Below are positions 1 through 11,100 of a stretch of DNA of 64,000 nt, in pieces (position 1 is the first letter of the stretch; every line of letters starts with the position of its first letter). The notes under the pieces were generated by a model. It was not told the DNA's origin. It did not search any database and saw only the letters and a program-made list of their open reading frames with translations. The DNA comes from Rhynchopus euleeides (Eukaryota; Euglenozoa; Diplonemea; Diplonemida; Diplonemidae): the NCBI GenBank assembly GCA_963210315.1, contig OY723277.1, forward strand, positions 1,178,001 to 1,242,000, written 5' to 3'. A program made the translations under genes and the position numbers.

Positions 1-2175
1 GCACGGGGACCGGATTCGAAACGGCACAGCCACTCGGACAAAGATCATGCTCAAGGTGGCGGCACAAAAAAGATAAATAATAAAACCAGACAGCTTCCTT
101 TTTCCTGCGACTCTGACAAATGATTGGACGATCTCTCTTTTTCTTTCTCGTTGAAAGCTGCTACAAGATCATGCTCAAGGGTGGCAGTAAAGAAAAATAA
201 CAACAAAAAGGACGGGATGCATGTGGATGCATGTGGGTGTGATCTCGGTTGACTATTCTACCCGATGGGGACGAGGGGGGGGTGGGGGGCGGGGGAGGAG
301 GAGGAGCTTTCGCCCTAATGCCCCCCCGATGTCTCTCTCTCTCTCACTACCTCCCCTCCTCCTCCTCCCGCCACCCCACCCCACCCACCTCCCAACCGAG
401 CCGCTGCGATTCAAACAAAGAAATCAGGATTGTGGGGCCTTCAAATAGGATGCTGATCATTGTGCTGATTCTTTTGCTTCGCCGAACTGCGCTGCATCTG
501 CATCTCACGCCGATTTCGACAATGGGGTCGTTCGTGCACAACTGTGCGTATGGCTGTCCATACGTGCGCTGCTAACACAGTCTTTTTTCTGCCGTGAACC
601 TGAGACAGGTCATAGGAGAACAATATCGCGTCACGGGATATTGCAAGTAACACGGCGTACTCGTGGGGGAGGGACACGGCATGTGAATACCACACAGCCT
701 GAGGTGGTTGGGGATGTTGAGAAAATTTTGTCGCGCCCACAACGAACGGCGCGGCGTGGGACGATTGTAGAGAAACGCGGCATGGCGTGGGTGGTGGGCA
801 TGGTGTCGATATTTGACCATTTTTTTTGAACACAGCGTATGTGCGAAACGCAAAAAAGAAGCAAATTATCTGGGCTGATCTTGATACTTCCACAGTCACC
901 CGATGGCCGTGCTGAGGCCTGGGTATCGTGAATGAGGAGCCGAATAAGCAACAATTTTACACCAAATATACTTGTGTTGGTTTGGCGCGGGCGCAACTCT
1001 GCCCGTATGGCTCGTCCGCAACAGGCAGAACGGCCAGCAGAACTTTAAAAAATACAGTCAACATATCGAGAAGGAGGCACGCAGACGGAAGTTTTTGCAG
1101 TTGGCTATGCCCAGGCATTAAAGACTGTCAACCCGAACGAATCTCAAGAGAAGGGAACCACCGAACGGCTGTGCTCTTCGCTCGCGCAGAACACCTACCC
1201 GCCTGCTGGACACTTGAAGAGTCGCAAGGGATACGCACGGTAAAGAATGCCACAGTGTTGGCCATGCCAGACTCTCACCGGGTTTGGCGCACAAACAACG
1301 CCTCATCTCCAGGCTCTCAAGAAAAATATGTACCACATTCGTGACGGATAGCAATCTGGGCTTTTTCCCGGTGTGTTGTCGGCAGAACCCAGCACCCCAA
1401 CACAATAACTGCACCATCAGAATCACGCACGAAACGCCCCCACCCCCCACAGGCTTATCTTGTCCCTGCGCTGGGCGTCCCAACTCTCGGGAATTTTGAA
1501 TGACATCCTTTTATTTTCGGCCAACCAACACTCCCACACCCCACCCCCCCACCCCTGCCTCTGCCCCGTCTCCCTCAACTCCAGGAGAGCGAGTGCGTCA
1601 TCCAACTGAACTGATGCAGCCCGTTGCCGAGCTTGCTCGAGCTCTGAGCGAGCTCGCGGCTCTCGGGGTTACCTTCGTTGGAGAGTGAAAGTGAGAGGGC
1701 TGATTTCGACTGGTCGACAGCCTCCAGCACCGACGCCGAGGCCCAGGCTTTCTCGGAATCGGCATCCACGGCGCGCAGGGTGGGCGCGCTGTGCACACCG
1801 CTGTACAGAGGGTCTGTGCGGCTGAAGAGCGACAGGGCAGACTCGCCCTTTGCGAACAGGGCGAGGTGAGGCGCCGTGCCTGGCCGCACGCCCATGACCC
1901 CCTCCTCCGAGGGCAGGCTGCCTGTGAGGGTGCGCACGCTGGAGCTGCTGAGGGGCCCCGAGTCGTCATGCCCAGCAAGACCCGGGTTCTGCCCAGACCA
2001 CACCTCCTTGGCCCCAAACTCACGGTGAAGGTCGCCAAAGGTGCTGTTCGATGTCTCAGCCCCGGCGTATGTGCCGTAGATCGCGGGGGGGCATGTGCCG
2101 TACTTCTGGATGTTGAGCGTCGTGATCTCCTCCTCGTCGTCAACGGTGTTGATCCCCTCGAAGAAGATGTCCAGA
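1..2175. repeat. Tandem segmental duplication, unit 1 (3' part only)
   Basis: This is the right-hand part of a 5,858-bp tandem unit. It matches 14504-16678 and 20362-22536 base for base as far as I can read. It holds a 5'-truncated zinc-finger pseudogene at its right end and otherwise no supportable gene. Positions 1-1574 contain A-rich, C-rich and G-rich runs and short open frames that look non-coding. The unit ends abruptly after the pentamer ccaga at 2171-2175, inside the zinc-finger coding sequence. Confidence 0.93.
1575..2175 (-). pseudogene. 5'-truncated zinc-finger gene copy (unit 1)
   Basis: This stretch encodes about the last 200 residues of the zinc-finger protein found intact at 21936-23180, in the same frame to the same TGA stop. 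Homology stops at the tandem-duplication junction 2175/2176, which falls near residue 216 of the full protein. Upstream of the junction the frame meets a TGA after about 20 codons without any ATG, so both zinc-finger motifs and a start are missing. It is therefore a duplication by-product rather than a functional gene, unless an internal GTG or another upstream exon is used, for which I see no evidence. Confidence 0.85.
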
Positions 2176-3797
2176 ACTCTGGGTGGCGCACTGGGTGGAC
2201 ACAGAGTATCTGAGCGTTTTGAACAGATCGTTCAAAATCGTTCAGGGTCGAGAGCTGTGCTCGCAATTTTCGGGTGTTCTCACGATCGATTAATACCCCC
2301 CCCCCCTCCCCACACACACAACCCTCCTCCATTTCTCCTCAGTACTTCAGTATACACCGCACAGTTTCATGACCTGCATCGGTGTTCCTATATGACCTGT
2401 ATCAGCGTATTGATTCAAATCGAATCAATACGATGAACTTCCTTTGAGGGCTTCCCCGAACACCCCTTAATGCAATTGTGCGCTAAATCATAACACTGGC
2501 ACGGGATGGGTTCCTTCCTGCTGAATGTACCAGCGCTGGGTGTCAGGCACATAACCGCAGGTCTGGAACCCTGAAACCCTTTGCCAGGGGTAGTTTACAT
2601 TGGCACACTATGTTTGAACGCGGGTTGCACTTTGGGGGGTATTGAAATAGAAGAAGGAAGCACAAGGATGATCTCCCTTCACTCTGCACTTTGGGAGGGG
2701 AGGGTTAAACTGCATATGCACACCTGTGCGTGTATGAGTGTCCATATGTGCGCTGATGACAGTATTATTTTGACATGATCACAACAACAATGACGAAGCC
2801 GTCCCCCCACACCTAGTGACATTAAGATTCGCATCAGCCAGACACCTAGCCGTTACTTTATCTGTTATGTGAGGAGGTTGGGCTGATCCCCTAACCCCAG
2901 GGGGGAGCGGGATGAAACGACAAGAAGAACAAGAAAAACTATTACGATATAACGAGGGGGCCTTGGCGTTATTGCACACAACCTTGGGGCAATTATGTAC
3001 GTCAGGCTGAATTGAAAACCAAAAAATAAGTATGGACCGCGCGAAGGAGGGACCTGGGGTACGACGTCGATGCGGCATCCATCTCGGCACTGCTGTGACT
3101 GGAGTCAGCTCAAGGCAACGAGGCATCCGAATGTGTCTGTGGGTCGCCCTGCACTATGGGCTACGTTCCGTCTTCAGACGTTTTCCCACCCATCCGACGG
3201 GCCTGCCAAAGAGAATCCAACAAAAATAAGAACATTGCCAGCAGCAAAAAAAAACTGTGTATTTGTGCAAATCTGAAAGGGAAACAAAGAGAAGAGCCGA
3301 AGGGTGTTCGTCGATCGCGAGAACACCCCACGCGCCTGTCATGAAGCGTGGTGATGTTCTGCAAGGATCTGCACAGTTTCCTGCGTTGTTGCACAACTCT
3401 AAAAAAAAACACCCGACACGCAATAAAAACAGGGTTTTCGCTAGCACCGGGGGGGTCAGGCGGTAAAAATATCGGTGCGGTGCTCTTCGAACCGAAAATC
3501 AGAGGGGGGGAAAAAAAACTTTCCGCGGTGGTGCTTTGCACCGAAAAATCCCCACCCCATCGGGAGCGCACCACGCGAACACACGTTCCGCTCTTTGCTG
3601 TAGTGTAGGTGTACTGATGGTTCACCGCAGCGCGGTGTACCATCGGTGTACCTACACGAGTGTACGGGCACTGGGTGCCACTGACCCCCGATTCGAATGG
3701 TTTCGGGGTCGTTTTGTCCAACGACGCCCCTTTCTCGACATGTTGCCGTCGCATCCACGCAAGGTGGTGGCGGTCTCGTAGACAGGCACACGGCACA

Positions 3798-3860
3798 GGG
3801 GGGTCTGGGGGGCGGAGCCCCCCAGCCGCCGGAGGCCACGGTAGTGAACATCTGTTCATT
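3798..3860 (-). repeat. Dispersed 60-bp G/C-hairpin repeat
   Basis: This is a copy of a dispersed element with the core TGGGGGGCTCCGCCCCCCA, a perfect stem-loop, followed by a pyrimidine run and preceded by TTCACTACCGTGGCCTCC on the minus strand. Further copies are at 4293, 18301, 18796, 36222, 36388, 56474, 57328 and 57487. Orientation varies between sites. Confidence 0.8.
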
Positions 3861-4292
3861 GCAGTCTCGGGCAGTCGGGATTCCCTCGGGTTTGTGATGC
3901 TCGTAAGTAGGCTTCGCTGTTTCGCAGCCCGACCAGCAGGAGATCACCGGTCCCTGGGTGACACCAAAAAAAATCGGGGAAAAAAAAAACAAAAACGGTG
4001 CTAAGCACAGTGCTCTCGCTGGTCGCCACGATCTGACAAACGGCATGGCGAATTTTGAGATCGAAAAAAAGAGGGGAAAAAATTTTCAGCAGGCGCTTCG
4101 CGCCTGCGGCGTCGATCACGTCGACACGTGACACTGAGTGGACAGCATATAACCTGCCCCACACTGATGTGGGCTTCATCGTCCGGCAGACATCGTGTGC
4201 CGCAGCCATGCAGTGCATGGACGGTGGTGAGAGACTCATCCGGCAGGCAGTTCCTTAGCCTCATCTTGAGGACCTTCTGAAGGTTTCAAACA

Positions 4293-4355
4293 GGGGGGTC
4301 TGGGGGGCAGAGCCCCCCAGCCGCCGGAGGCCACGGTAGTGAGCATCTGTTCATT
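4293..4355 (-). repeat. Dispersed 60-bp G/C-hairpin repeat
   Basis: This is the second copy inside the tandem unit, with the same orientation as the one 500 bp upstream. The stem here is GGGGGGCAGAGCCCCCC. The corresponding unit-3 copies are at 18301-18363 and 18796-18858. Confidence 0.8.
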
Positions 4356-5630
4356 GTGGGCGCACAGTTTCTATATTGTATCCGTAGTCGTAGGGCTGAA
4401 CGCACGTTCAGCCACCGAGGGCTCAGGGAGTACGCGATGTGTTGCACCGACTACACAGCACTGGGTATTGCACCCATCTCCCGAGGAGAAATATGGGAGA
4501 CCGTCCTTTTCCGGGCTCCACCAGCAATTTTGGCCCCTGTGAGGACAATACACTCCTTCAAGTGCGGAGAAATCCGCCATGTGAAAAAAAACCCGGGGAG
4601 AAAAAAAAGGCGAAATTCGCCACGCAAAAAAGTGCCGTGGAAAAAAAAAGGCGAAAAAAAAACCACTTTTTCGCCACCGCGAGAGCACTGGCTAAGCACC
4701 GCTCCCAAGGGCGGTGCTTTGCACATTCCGAAAAACCGAAAAAACCCCAGAAAAAAAACAATTGGTGCAAAGCACCGGTTTTCGGTGCTAGCGAAACCCC
4801 TGAATAAAAATAAGGGATGCGGCAACACAAATTTCACACCGGCCTGCCGAGTGTATACGGCGTGTTTCTCGTTGATCACACGGGACGGGCTGTGCACAAC
4901 ACACACCCGTTTTCATTTCGGGAAGGTGACGTCAATCTACATAAGCATTGACCATATGGTATAAGAACGTCATCGATCTGTATTCAAAGACGGCGGTGGG
5001 GGTGTGGGGTGGGATGGGGATGCAAAGAGAGGAAACAAACCGCCTGTGTGGCGCCACGATTTTTTCCGGAATTTTTTTTTGTGAAGGTGTGTGTGGGTGT
5101 GTGATCCATTCGAGGGAACCTTTTTGTAATTTGAAAAGTATTGTCAGACAATACTTGATTTGATGTAAAGATATGCCACAGAATGATTGTGTGTGTGTGT
5201 GCGTGGTTGTATTTGCCTTTGTGTTTGTGTGATGAAGTACGCCTGTGTCGACCTGTTTGAGGGGTTATTTTTTTTGGCCCAAATGACCACCAGCCCCCCA
5301 CCAGGCAGGATCCACCCCGTAAGGCTTTCTTTTTGACCGACGACCACAACCATGAAACGTCTTCTGATTTTATTTGGGAGGGGAGGTGTTGCATGGCACG
5401 ACAGGCTTTTGTGCTGTGCGCCAAATCCAGGCAAAAAAAATGACAATACGCGGGACTGTGATGAGTTAGCATACACCGCAGTTTTGTTATTGACTTTCTT
5501 CCGATTCCCTTCCCCCCCCCCCTCTCCCACCCATTCTTAACAAACTTTCCGCGGTAGCTGCAGAGGCGGGTGTGCTGGTAAGCATGCAGATAAGACCCCA
5601 TACATAAAGTGGGAACATCTCACCGCACAC

Positions 5631-5643
5631 ACACACACGCACA
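5631..5643. repeat. Left target-site duplication of the non-LTR element
   Basis: The 13-bp sequence ACACACACGCACA is directly repeated at 14277-14289. In the uninterrupted unit 3 it occurs once, within the CA-rich tract near 20130-20148, and it continues directly into the bases found right of the insert. That gives an empty-site comparison within the same window. Confidence 0.93.
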
Positions 5644-5669
5644 GGAGGAGAGAGGGATACACGGGCAGG

Positions 5670-8153
5670 ATGTCACAGGCCGACCTCCACGGGGTCTCCT
5701 CCGGTAACACCGGCCCCCAGGCCGGTGGCCAACAGGCCGCCCCCCTGCCCCCCCTCGTTTTCAACGAACCCCGGGAATACACCCTCGGGCCCCTCCCCCC
5801 CCTGTACCGCGCGGCGCATGTCCGCGCCATCCTCCGCCATCTCCAGTGGGAGGCGCATGTCGAGGAGCCGAAGGACGGCGTAGCCGTCGTCATCGCGGAC
5901 AGCCCCCCCCCCTCTGGCACCCCCCCCACATGGTCGGTGCAGGTGAACGGCAAGGCCGTGGCCCTCACGGACACGGCGATGCTGGAGGAGGAGAAGCGGC
6001 GGCTGGCGGAGGAGCGGAAGAAGGGAGAGGAGCTGGACCGCCTCAAGAGGCGGTACGACGGCCTCCAGGCCAGAGTGCGGGAGGAGCGCGAGGCGGCGGC
6101 GAAGGCGGGCCGGGCCGCCAAGTCCAGGACGCACCTGGGGAAGACCGGACGCGGGGGTGGCGCCGCAGCGGCTGCGCAGCAACACGCGCAGCAGGCCCGC
6201 CAGCGCGTGGAGCGGCTCCAGAAGGACCTGGAGCGTCTGGGCCGCCGCCTGGTGGCCCTCGGCCATGACCCCGCCGCAGCCACCGCCGCCGCCACCGCAG
6301 CTGACCCCGGCGCCAGTGCCCCCACGCAGGACGGCGTACCCGCGCTGCAGCAGGAGGTGCAGCGCCTGCATGATCTGCTCAAGGAGCAGCAGAGACAGCA
6401 GGACCTGCAACGGCAGCGCCTTGAGCAACAACTCGCTGCACAACAAGGCCACCAGCAAGCGACCACGCAAGGGGAGCGCGCCGAAGTGCGGCGACTTCAA
6501 CAGGAGCTTGGGGAGCAGAGGGCAGCCGCGCAGGAGGAGCACGCCGAGGTACGGCGACTCCATCAACAGCTCGGGGAGCAGCAAGCCCGGCAGGATGAGC
6601 TCCTGCAGCGCCTGGCAGCCCAGCAGCGCCAGCTGGACGACCTCCAGGAGCGTCCCGCCGCGACCCCCCCTCAGCCTGGCACGCCGAAGGCTGTGCGCGA
6701 GCTGAAGACGCAGCTGGAGGGGCAGGGCGTGGAGCACGCCCGAGTGCACGGGGAGCTGCGCGGCCTGCTTGTTGGCCTGCGCAAGGACGCGGAGAGCGGC
6801 CTCGGGGAAGAGCGCCGCAGGGGTGAGGCCCTCGGCGGGAGGGCGGCGAAGCTGGAGGCGAGCCTCCGGGCAGTGCGGGAGCAGCTGCAGCAGCACGCCA
6901 CCCGCCACGACCAGGGCGAGGAGCACCGCAACGCCCTGCTCGCGGAGGTGCAGGGGGCCCGGGAGGCGATGCTGGGGCTGCAGGGGAGCGTGGGGGAGGC
7001 GCAGCAGGCACTGCCCCAGCTCCAGGCGAAATCCCTGCAGACGGGGATGAGCGGCCTCCGCAAGGAGCTCAAGTCCTTCAAGGACGAGCAGAGGAGGGTG
7101 AGCAGCGCGGGGCAGGCAGAGGTCGCCCGCATCACGGCCGCGCTGAGCGAGCAGCAGCAGAAGGGGGTGGAGCTGCTGTCGCGTATGGCCGCCGTCGCCG
7201 ATGAGGGGCGCCTCAGCCAAGCCCAGGCGGACGCGCGCCTGACAGCCGCCCTCGCCGACGTGCAGGCGACAGCGCAAGCGACTGCGGAAGGCCTGCGGGC
7301 CGCGAGCGAGCAGCAGCTGGGCGAGCTCCGGGAGGAGCTGGGCAGGCAGCGCGTGGGCAACGATGCCCAGCAGGCCATGGTGGCGGACGGGCGGCGGCAG
7401 CTGGAGGGGATGCGCGCCGAGCTCGCTGAATCACAGCGGGCAGTCGCGGAGGAGACGAGGGCGCACCTCGCCGAGCTCCACCACCACTACCATGCCCAGC
7501 CCGCCCGGGGGAGGCCAGGTGAGCAGCGCAGGAGCCGGTGCCGCTCCCCGCGGCGGGCCCGCAAACGCGAGGGCAGGGACACCTCCAGGGAACGGGAGAG
7601 GGCCTCGGCGACCCTGCAAGAGGTCATCCGCGAGGATGCGCAGGTGAGGGAGGCGCTGCTCCATGCAAATGCAACGGCAACGGCAGCAACAACAACAGCA
7701 ACAACGGCGCCACCCCCCCCAGTGGCGGCAACAGCGGAGCCGGCCAAGACTGAAACGGCAGTCGCGCCACCACCGGCGGGGGCTGACCAACCTGCCCCTA
7801 CAGCCAACGCTGACCTCGAACCCCCCGCGTCTGATAGCAACAACAACACCACCACCGCCACCTCCGCAGCGCCCGCAGCCGCCCCTGCGCCCGGGGATAC
7901 ACCCGTGCCCGCACCGCAGCAGCAGCAGCAGCCTGACCCCGGATGCGGAGGCGAAGGGCAGCCCCCGGCGTCCGAGCAGCTACCCCCCCCTCAGCAACCC
8001 GCGCTCGGGAACAAAGGGGCCGAGGCCGGACAAGGGGACGCGGCAGCTGATCAGGACGTCAACGACACACCCCGGGTGGCGGGGAAGGGCGCGGGCAAGA
8101 ACGGCAAGGCACCCCGACTGTGGAGGGGGGCTAAGCGCTACACCCCCTACTAG
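5670..8153 (+). CDS. Non-LTR retrotransposon ORF1, long coiled-coil protein
   Basis: The 827-residue product begins at the first ATG, 26 nt inside the element. Residues 1-110 are a Pro-rich head with a possible small folded segment. Residues about 110-640 are almost continuous Glu/Gln/Arg/Leu/Ala heptads, so a long coiled coil is expected. Near residues 610-660 there is an Arg/Ser-rich basic patch suited to nucleic-acid binding. The last 170 residues are Ala/Thr/Pro/Gln low complexity. I see no zinc knuckle or RRM. By analogy with LINE ORF1 proteins it probably multimerises and packages element RNA in a cytoplasmic particle; that is inference. The frame ends with TAG at 8151 and the next open frame continues in phase, so this protein could also be the N-terminal part of a readthrough polyprotein. 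Confidence 0.88.
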   Translation: MSQADLHGVSSGNTGPQAGGQQAAPLPPLVFNEPREYTLGPLPPLYRAAHVRAILRHLQWEAHVEEPKDGVAVVIADSPPPSGTPPTWSVQVNGKAVALTDTAMLEEEKRRLAEERKKGEELDRLKRRYDGLQARVREEREAAAKAGRAAKSRTHLGKTGRGGGAAAAAQQHAQQARQRVERLQKDLERLGRRLVALGHDPAAATAAATAADPGASAPTQDGVPALQQEVQRLHDLLKEQQRQQDLQRQRLEQQLAAQQGHQQATTQGERAEVRRLQQELGEQRAAAQEEHAEVRRLHQQLGEQQARQDELLQRLAAQQRQLDDLQERPAATPPQPGTPKAVRELKTQLEGQGVEHARVHGELRGLLVGLRKDAESGLGEERRRGEALGGRAAKLEASLRAVREQLQQHATRHDQGEEHRNALLAEVQGAREAMLGLQGSVGEAQQALPQLQAKSLQTGMSGLRKELKSFKDEQRRVSSAGQAEVARITAALSEQQQKGVELLSRMAAVADEGRLSQAQADARLTAALADVQATAQATAEGLRAASEQQLGELREELGRQRVGNDAQQAMVADGRRQLEGMRAELAESQRAVAEETRAHLAELHHHYHAQPARGRPGEQRRSRCRSPRRARKREGRDTSRERERASATLQEVIREDAQVREALLHANATATAATTTATTAPPPPVAATAEPAKTETAVAPPPAGADQPAPTANADLEPPASDSNNNTTTATSAAPAAAPAPGDTPVPAPQQQQQPDPGCGGEGQPPASEQLPPPQQPALGNKGAEAGQGDAAADQDVNDTPRVAGKGAGKNGKAPRLWRGAKRYTPY

Positions 8154-8170
8154 GGGGTGAGGCGCCCCCT
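8141..8170 (+). promoter_or_regulatory. Candidate UAG readthrough signal between ORF1 and ORF2
   Basis: The ORF1 TAG lies inside a perfect inverted repeat (CACCCCCTA, one base, TAGGGGGTG) and can also pair AGGGGG (8152-8157) with CCCCCT (8165-8170). ORF2 is in the same frame with no other stop. Its first ATG is 106 codons downstream, at the edge of the OTU-like domain. Stop plus adjacent secondary structure is the arrangement used for programmed readthrough in some retroelements. Reinitiation is the alternative. Confidence 0.5.
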
Positions 8171-11100
8171 CAAGGGGGGACCCGGCCTACACCCTAAGGC
8201 TTCCGGTTCCCCCGGCGGGGGCGCCGACCAGGGGATAGGGGGAGCGCCCGTGGCGCAGCACCCTCTCGCCGCCGGCGAACCCTCCCCACAACCCCCCCAT
8301 AGAAAACCAAAACCCGCAGGGACAGGAGTAACCTCTGCGGGACCCTTAGATAGAGCGAGAGAGCATAGAAGCCACGCCCCTGGGGCAGGAGAACCCCGGG
8401 GGCTTCGGGGAGGAGGGGGACAGGAGTACTCCCCCTCCTCAGTAGAGCAGGACGACCGATGGCTGGCAGAGATGGCGCAACGACTGCTGGCAGTGCGAGA
8501 GGCGGTGGCGAAAGATGGCAACTGCCAATACACCGGCCTCGCGGTGCAATGTGCGGGATGGACGGCGGCCTCTCTCAGAGCAGCTGTAGTCGAAGCCCTG
8601 GGACAGGACGCCGAGAGGCGAGCAACCTACGCGCCCGATATAGATGACCCCCGGGCACCCCCGTCCTACGACGACTACATCGCGGCGCAGGCACAGAGCG
8701 GGGTCTACGGGGACGGGGCTACACTCAGGGTAGCGGCTGAGGTGTTGGGGGCCCAGGTGTGGGTACTCGGCACTACGGATAGGCTGTACCTGGGGCGCGT
8801 CGGGTCAGGCGACAAAGTGATATGCCTCACGTGGAGGCCCTTCCACTACGACGTGCTGCGCATCCCCCTCACGCTAGCCAGGGAGTTAGCAGCCTCCACC
8901 ACAAACAGATGGAAACTCCCCACCGCGACTCCCACCCCTCCTCCAGTAGCTCCAACCGCAACCGCTGCTACCACAATCTCCCCGTTACGCGGCCCTGCTC
9001 CCAGGCCGCCGCCGCGACGCCCCGCGCCGCGGCCAGCGTCTCCTGGGGTACTCAGGGTGGCGTCAGCCAACGTCACGTCGCTGTCAACCCACTTGTGTGA
9101 TGTGGCGGACCTGAAGGCAGACGTTGTGGCCCTGCAAGAAACACGTGTCCCGGACCCCAGCAAGGGCACGCTCAGCAGCTACTTCGCGGCCCACGGCTGG
9201 TCCATGCACTGGGGTAAGGGCATGCCCAAGGTCAAGGGGGCCAATGGCTACGAGCAGACCCGACCCGGAGGAGTGGCAGTCATGGCAAAAGAGGGCCTGG
9301 TAGCGCAAGTGGTGCAACCGAAGACCAAGCTGGAAAAGAAGCTGCATGACAGTACCCGCCTGGTACACGTGGTGCTCGCAACCAGTAACGGCAAGACAGC
9401 GCTCCACATCCTGTGCGTTTATGGTCACTCTGGGATGGAGGTGCGAGTGCAGCGGGAGACCCTCCTGCAGGAGGCGCTGGACCTCGCAGCCGGCCTGGGG
9501 CAGGTGCCCGTGTTGCTGCTGGGGTACCTCAACACCAACCCGGAGACCAGTGCCGTCCTATCCCAGGCCTGCCGGGTGGGTGGTTGGACCGATGCGGCGG
9601 TCTCATACGCAGAGCTGAAACAGCAGGAAGTTCGGAACACCTGCTGGGCATCGAAGGAAGGCACCAGACTGGACATCTGCCTGCTGAACCCCTGCGCGGC
9701 GCCGGCCTTGCGCTCCGTCGAGGTGGCAGAAAAGGGCGAATACGGCATCCCCACGCACTGCCCGCTCTTCGTCGACCTCGATCTCGCCGCCTTCCGCCGA
9801 CCGAAGCAAATCTGCATCCTCCCCGCCCCCTTTCCTAAGTGCAGGCCCACGCTCGGGGGCGCTGCCGCCAGAGAGGTGCTGCTGGATGTGCTAACCGCAG
9901 AGGAAACGAAAGAGGGTGCAACAGGAGCGCAACTCCTCCGCCGGGCCTCAGCCTGCAGCGAGAACTTCCTGAAGCGTGTCCACGTGGGCCAACTCGGAAG
10001 GCAGGAAACGGCGTACACGGGCAGGGCGGAGGGTTACCACATGCAGCGGTCGAGGGTGGCCACCAAACACCGCCCCGCCTCCGCCCGAGGAGCGGGCGAC
10101 AAGAACACCCGGGCGAAGGACAAGCTGTTGGGGAACCTCCGGACCCTCATCCTGGAGGGCCGCCACCGACTGCTGGAGTCTGCGCCATACCCCCCCACAC
10201 CCAACGAAGAGCACGCCTGGGGCGCTGCGAAGAAGCGGCTGAAGGGAGGGGGCCTTCCCCCGGGGCTGGAGGCGGCGCTGGCGGGCACCACCTCACAACT
10301 GCCGGACCTCGAGACGATGGAGATGGCCCTTGTCGCCCTGGAGGGATCTCAGCGAGGCATGTTCGACGCGCTCCGCGACGAAAGACTCCGCACGTGGAAG
10401 GCGAGGATGCAGAAGGCCTGGACGCAGGAGGCGGGGATAGTGTTCTCGTACCTCGCAGACCGCTTCTGCGCCCCTACCACCTTCATGCGCCGCGAGGATG
10501 GCTCCTTCACGGCCTGCCCCAAGGAGGCGGATGAACTGCTGAGGAGCGATACTGCGTGGGGGGGCTACTTCCGGAAGTATGCGACGACGCCTGAGCCTCG
10601 CTGGGACACCTTCCGACAGAGGTACAGCGACTTCCTCCCTGACCCGGCCGAGATGGAGTGTAAGACCATTACGGCAGAAGACGTTGGGACAGCGCTGGCT
10701 AAAATGTCTACATCCACCTCGCCGGGCCTACACGGCTGGAGGGTGCACGAGCTGCGGCAACTCCCAGGGGACCTCCTCAAGTTGTTCGCGGAGGTGTTCA
10801 ATGAGGTCGAGAGATCGGGCGAATGGCCGGAGCAGCTGATGCACGCCATGATTTGCCTCATTCCCAAGCCCGGCAGCTCAGGTGAGCCGCTGTCGCAGCG
10901 CCCCATCAGCATCACTCCCGTGCTGTACAGGGTGTGGGCAGCAATCCGAGTGAAGCCTGCGCTGAAGTGGCTGGAGAGCATTGCGCCTGAGGACTTGCAC
11001 GGATGCAGACCTGGCCACGGCGCGGAGGACCTCATCTGGCACCTGGCAGCACGGATCGAAGAGGCCCACCTCACAGGACAGCCACTGTACGGTGTCGCCC

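Noticed and set aside
3161..3859. A 232-codon minus-strand gene within the tandem unit
   Set aside because: It runs through the dispersed hairpin repeat, poly-A runs and palindromes; composition is unlike the real genes and there is no motif.
5673..7277. A 534-codon minus-strand open frame opposite retrotransposon ORF1
   Set aside because: Antisense shadow of a Glu/Gln/Arg-rich coiled coil; Leu-rich without domain structure. The plus-strand frame has the start, leader and downstream ORF2 in phase.
8151..8153. UAG as a reassigned sense codon
   Set aside because: At least three host genes end at TAG in sensible places, so a genome-wide reassignment is not supported.
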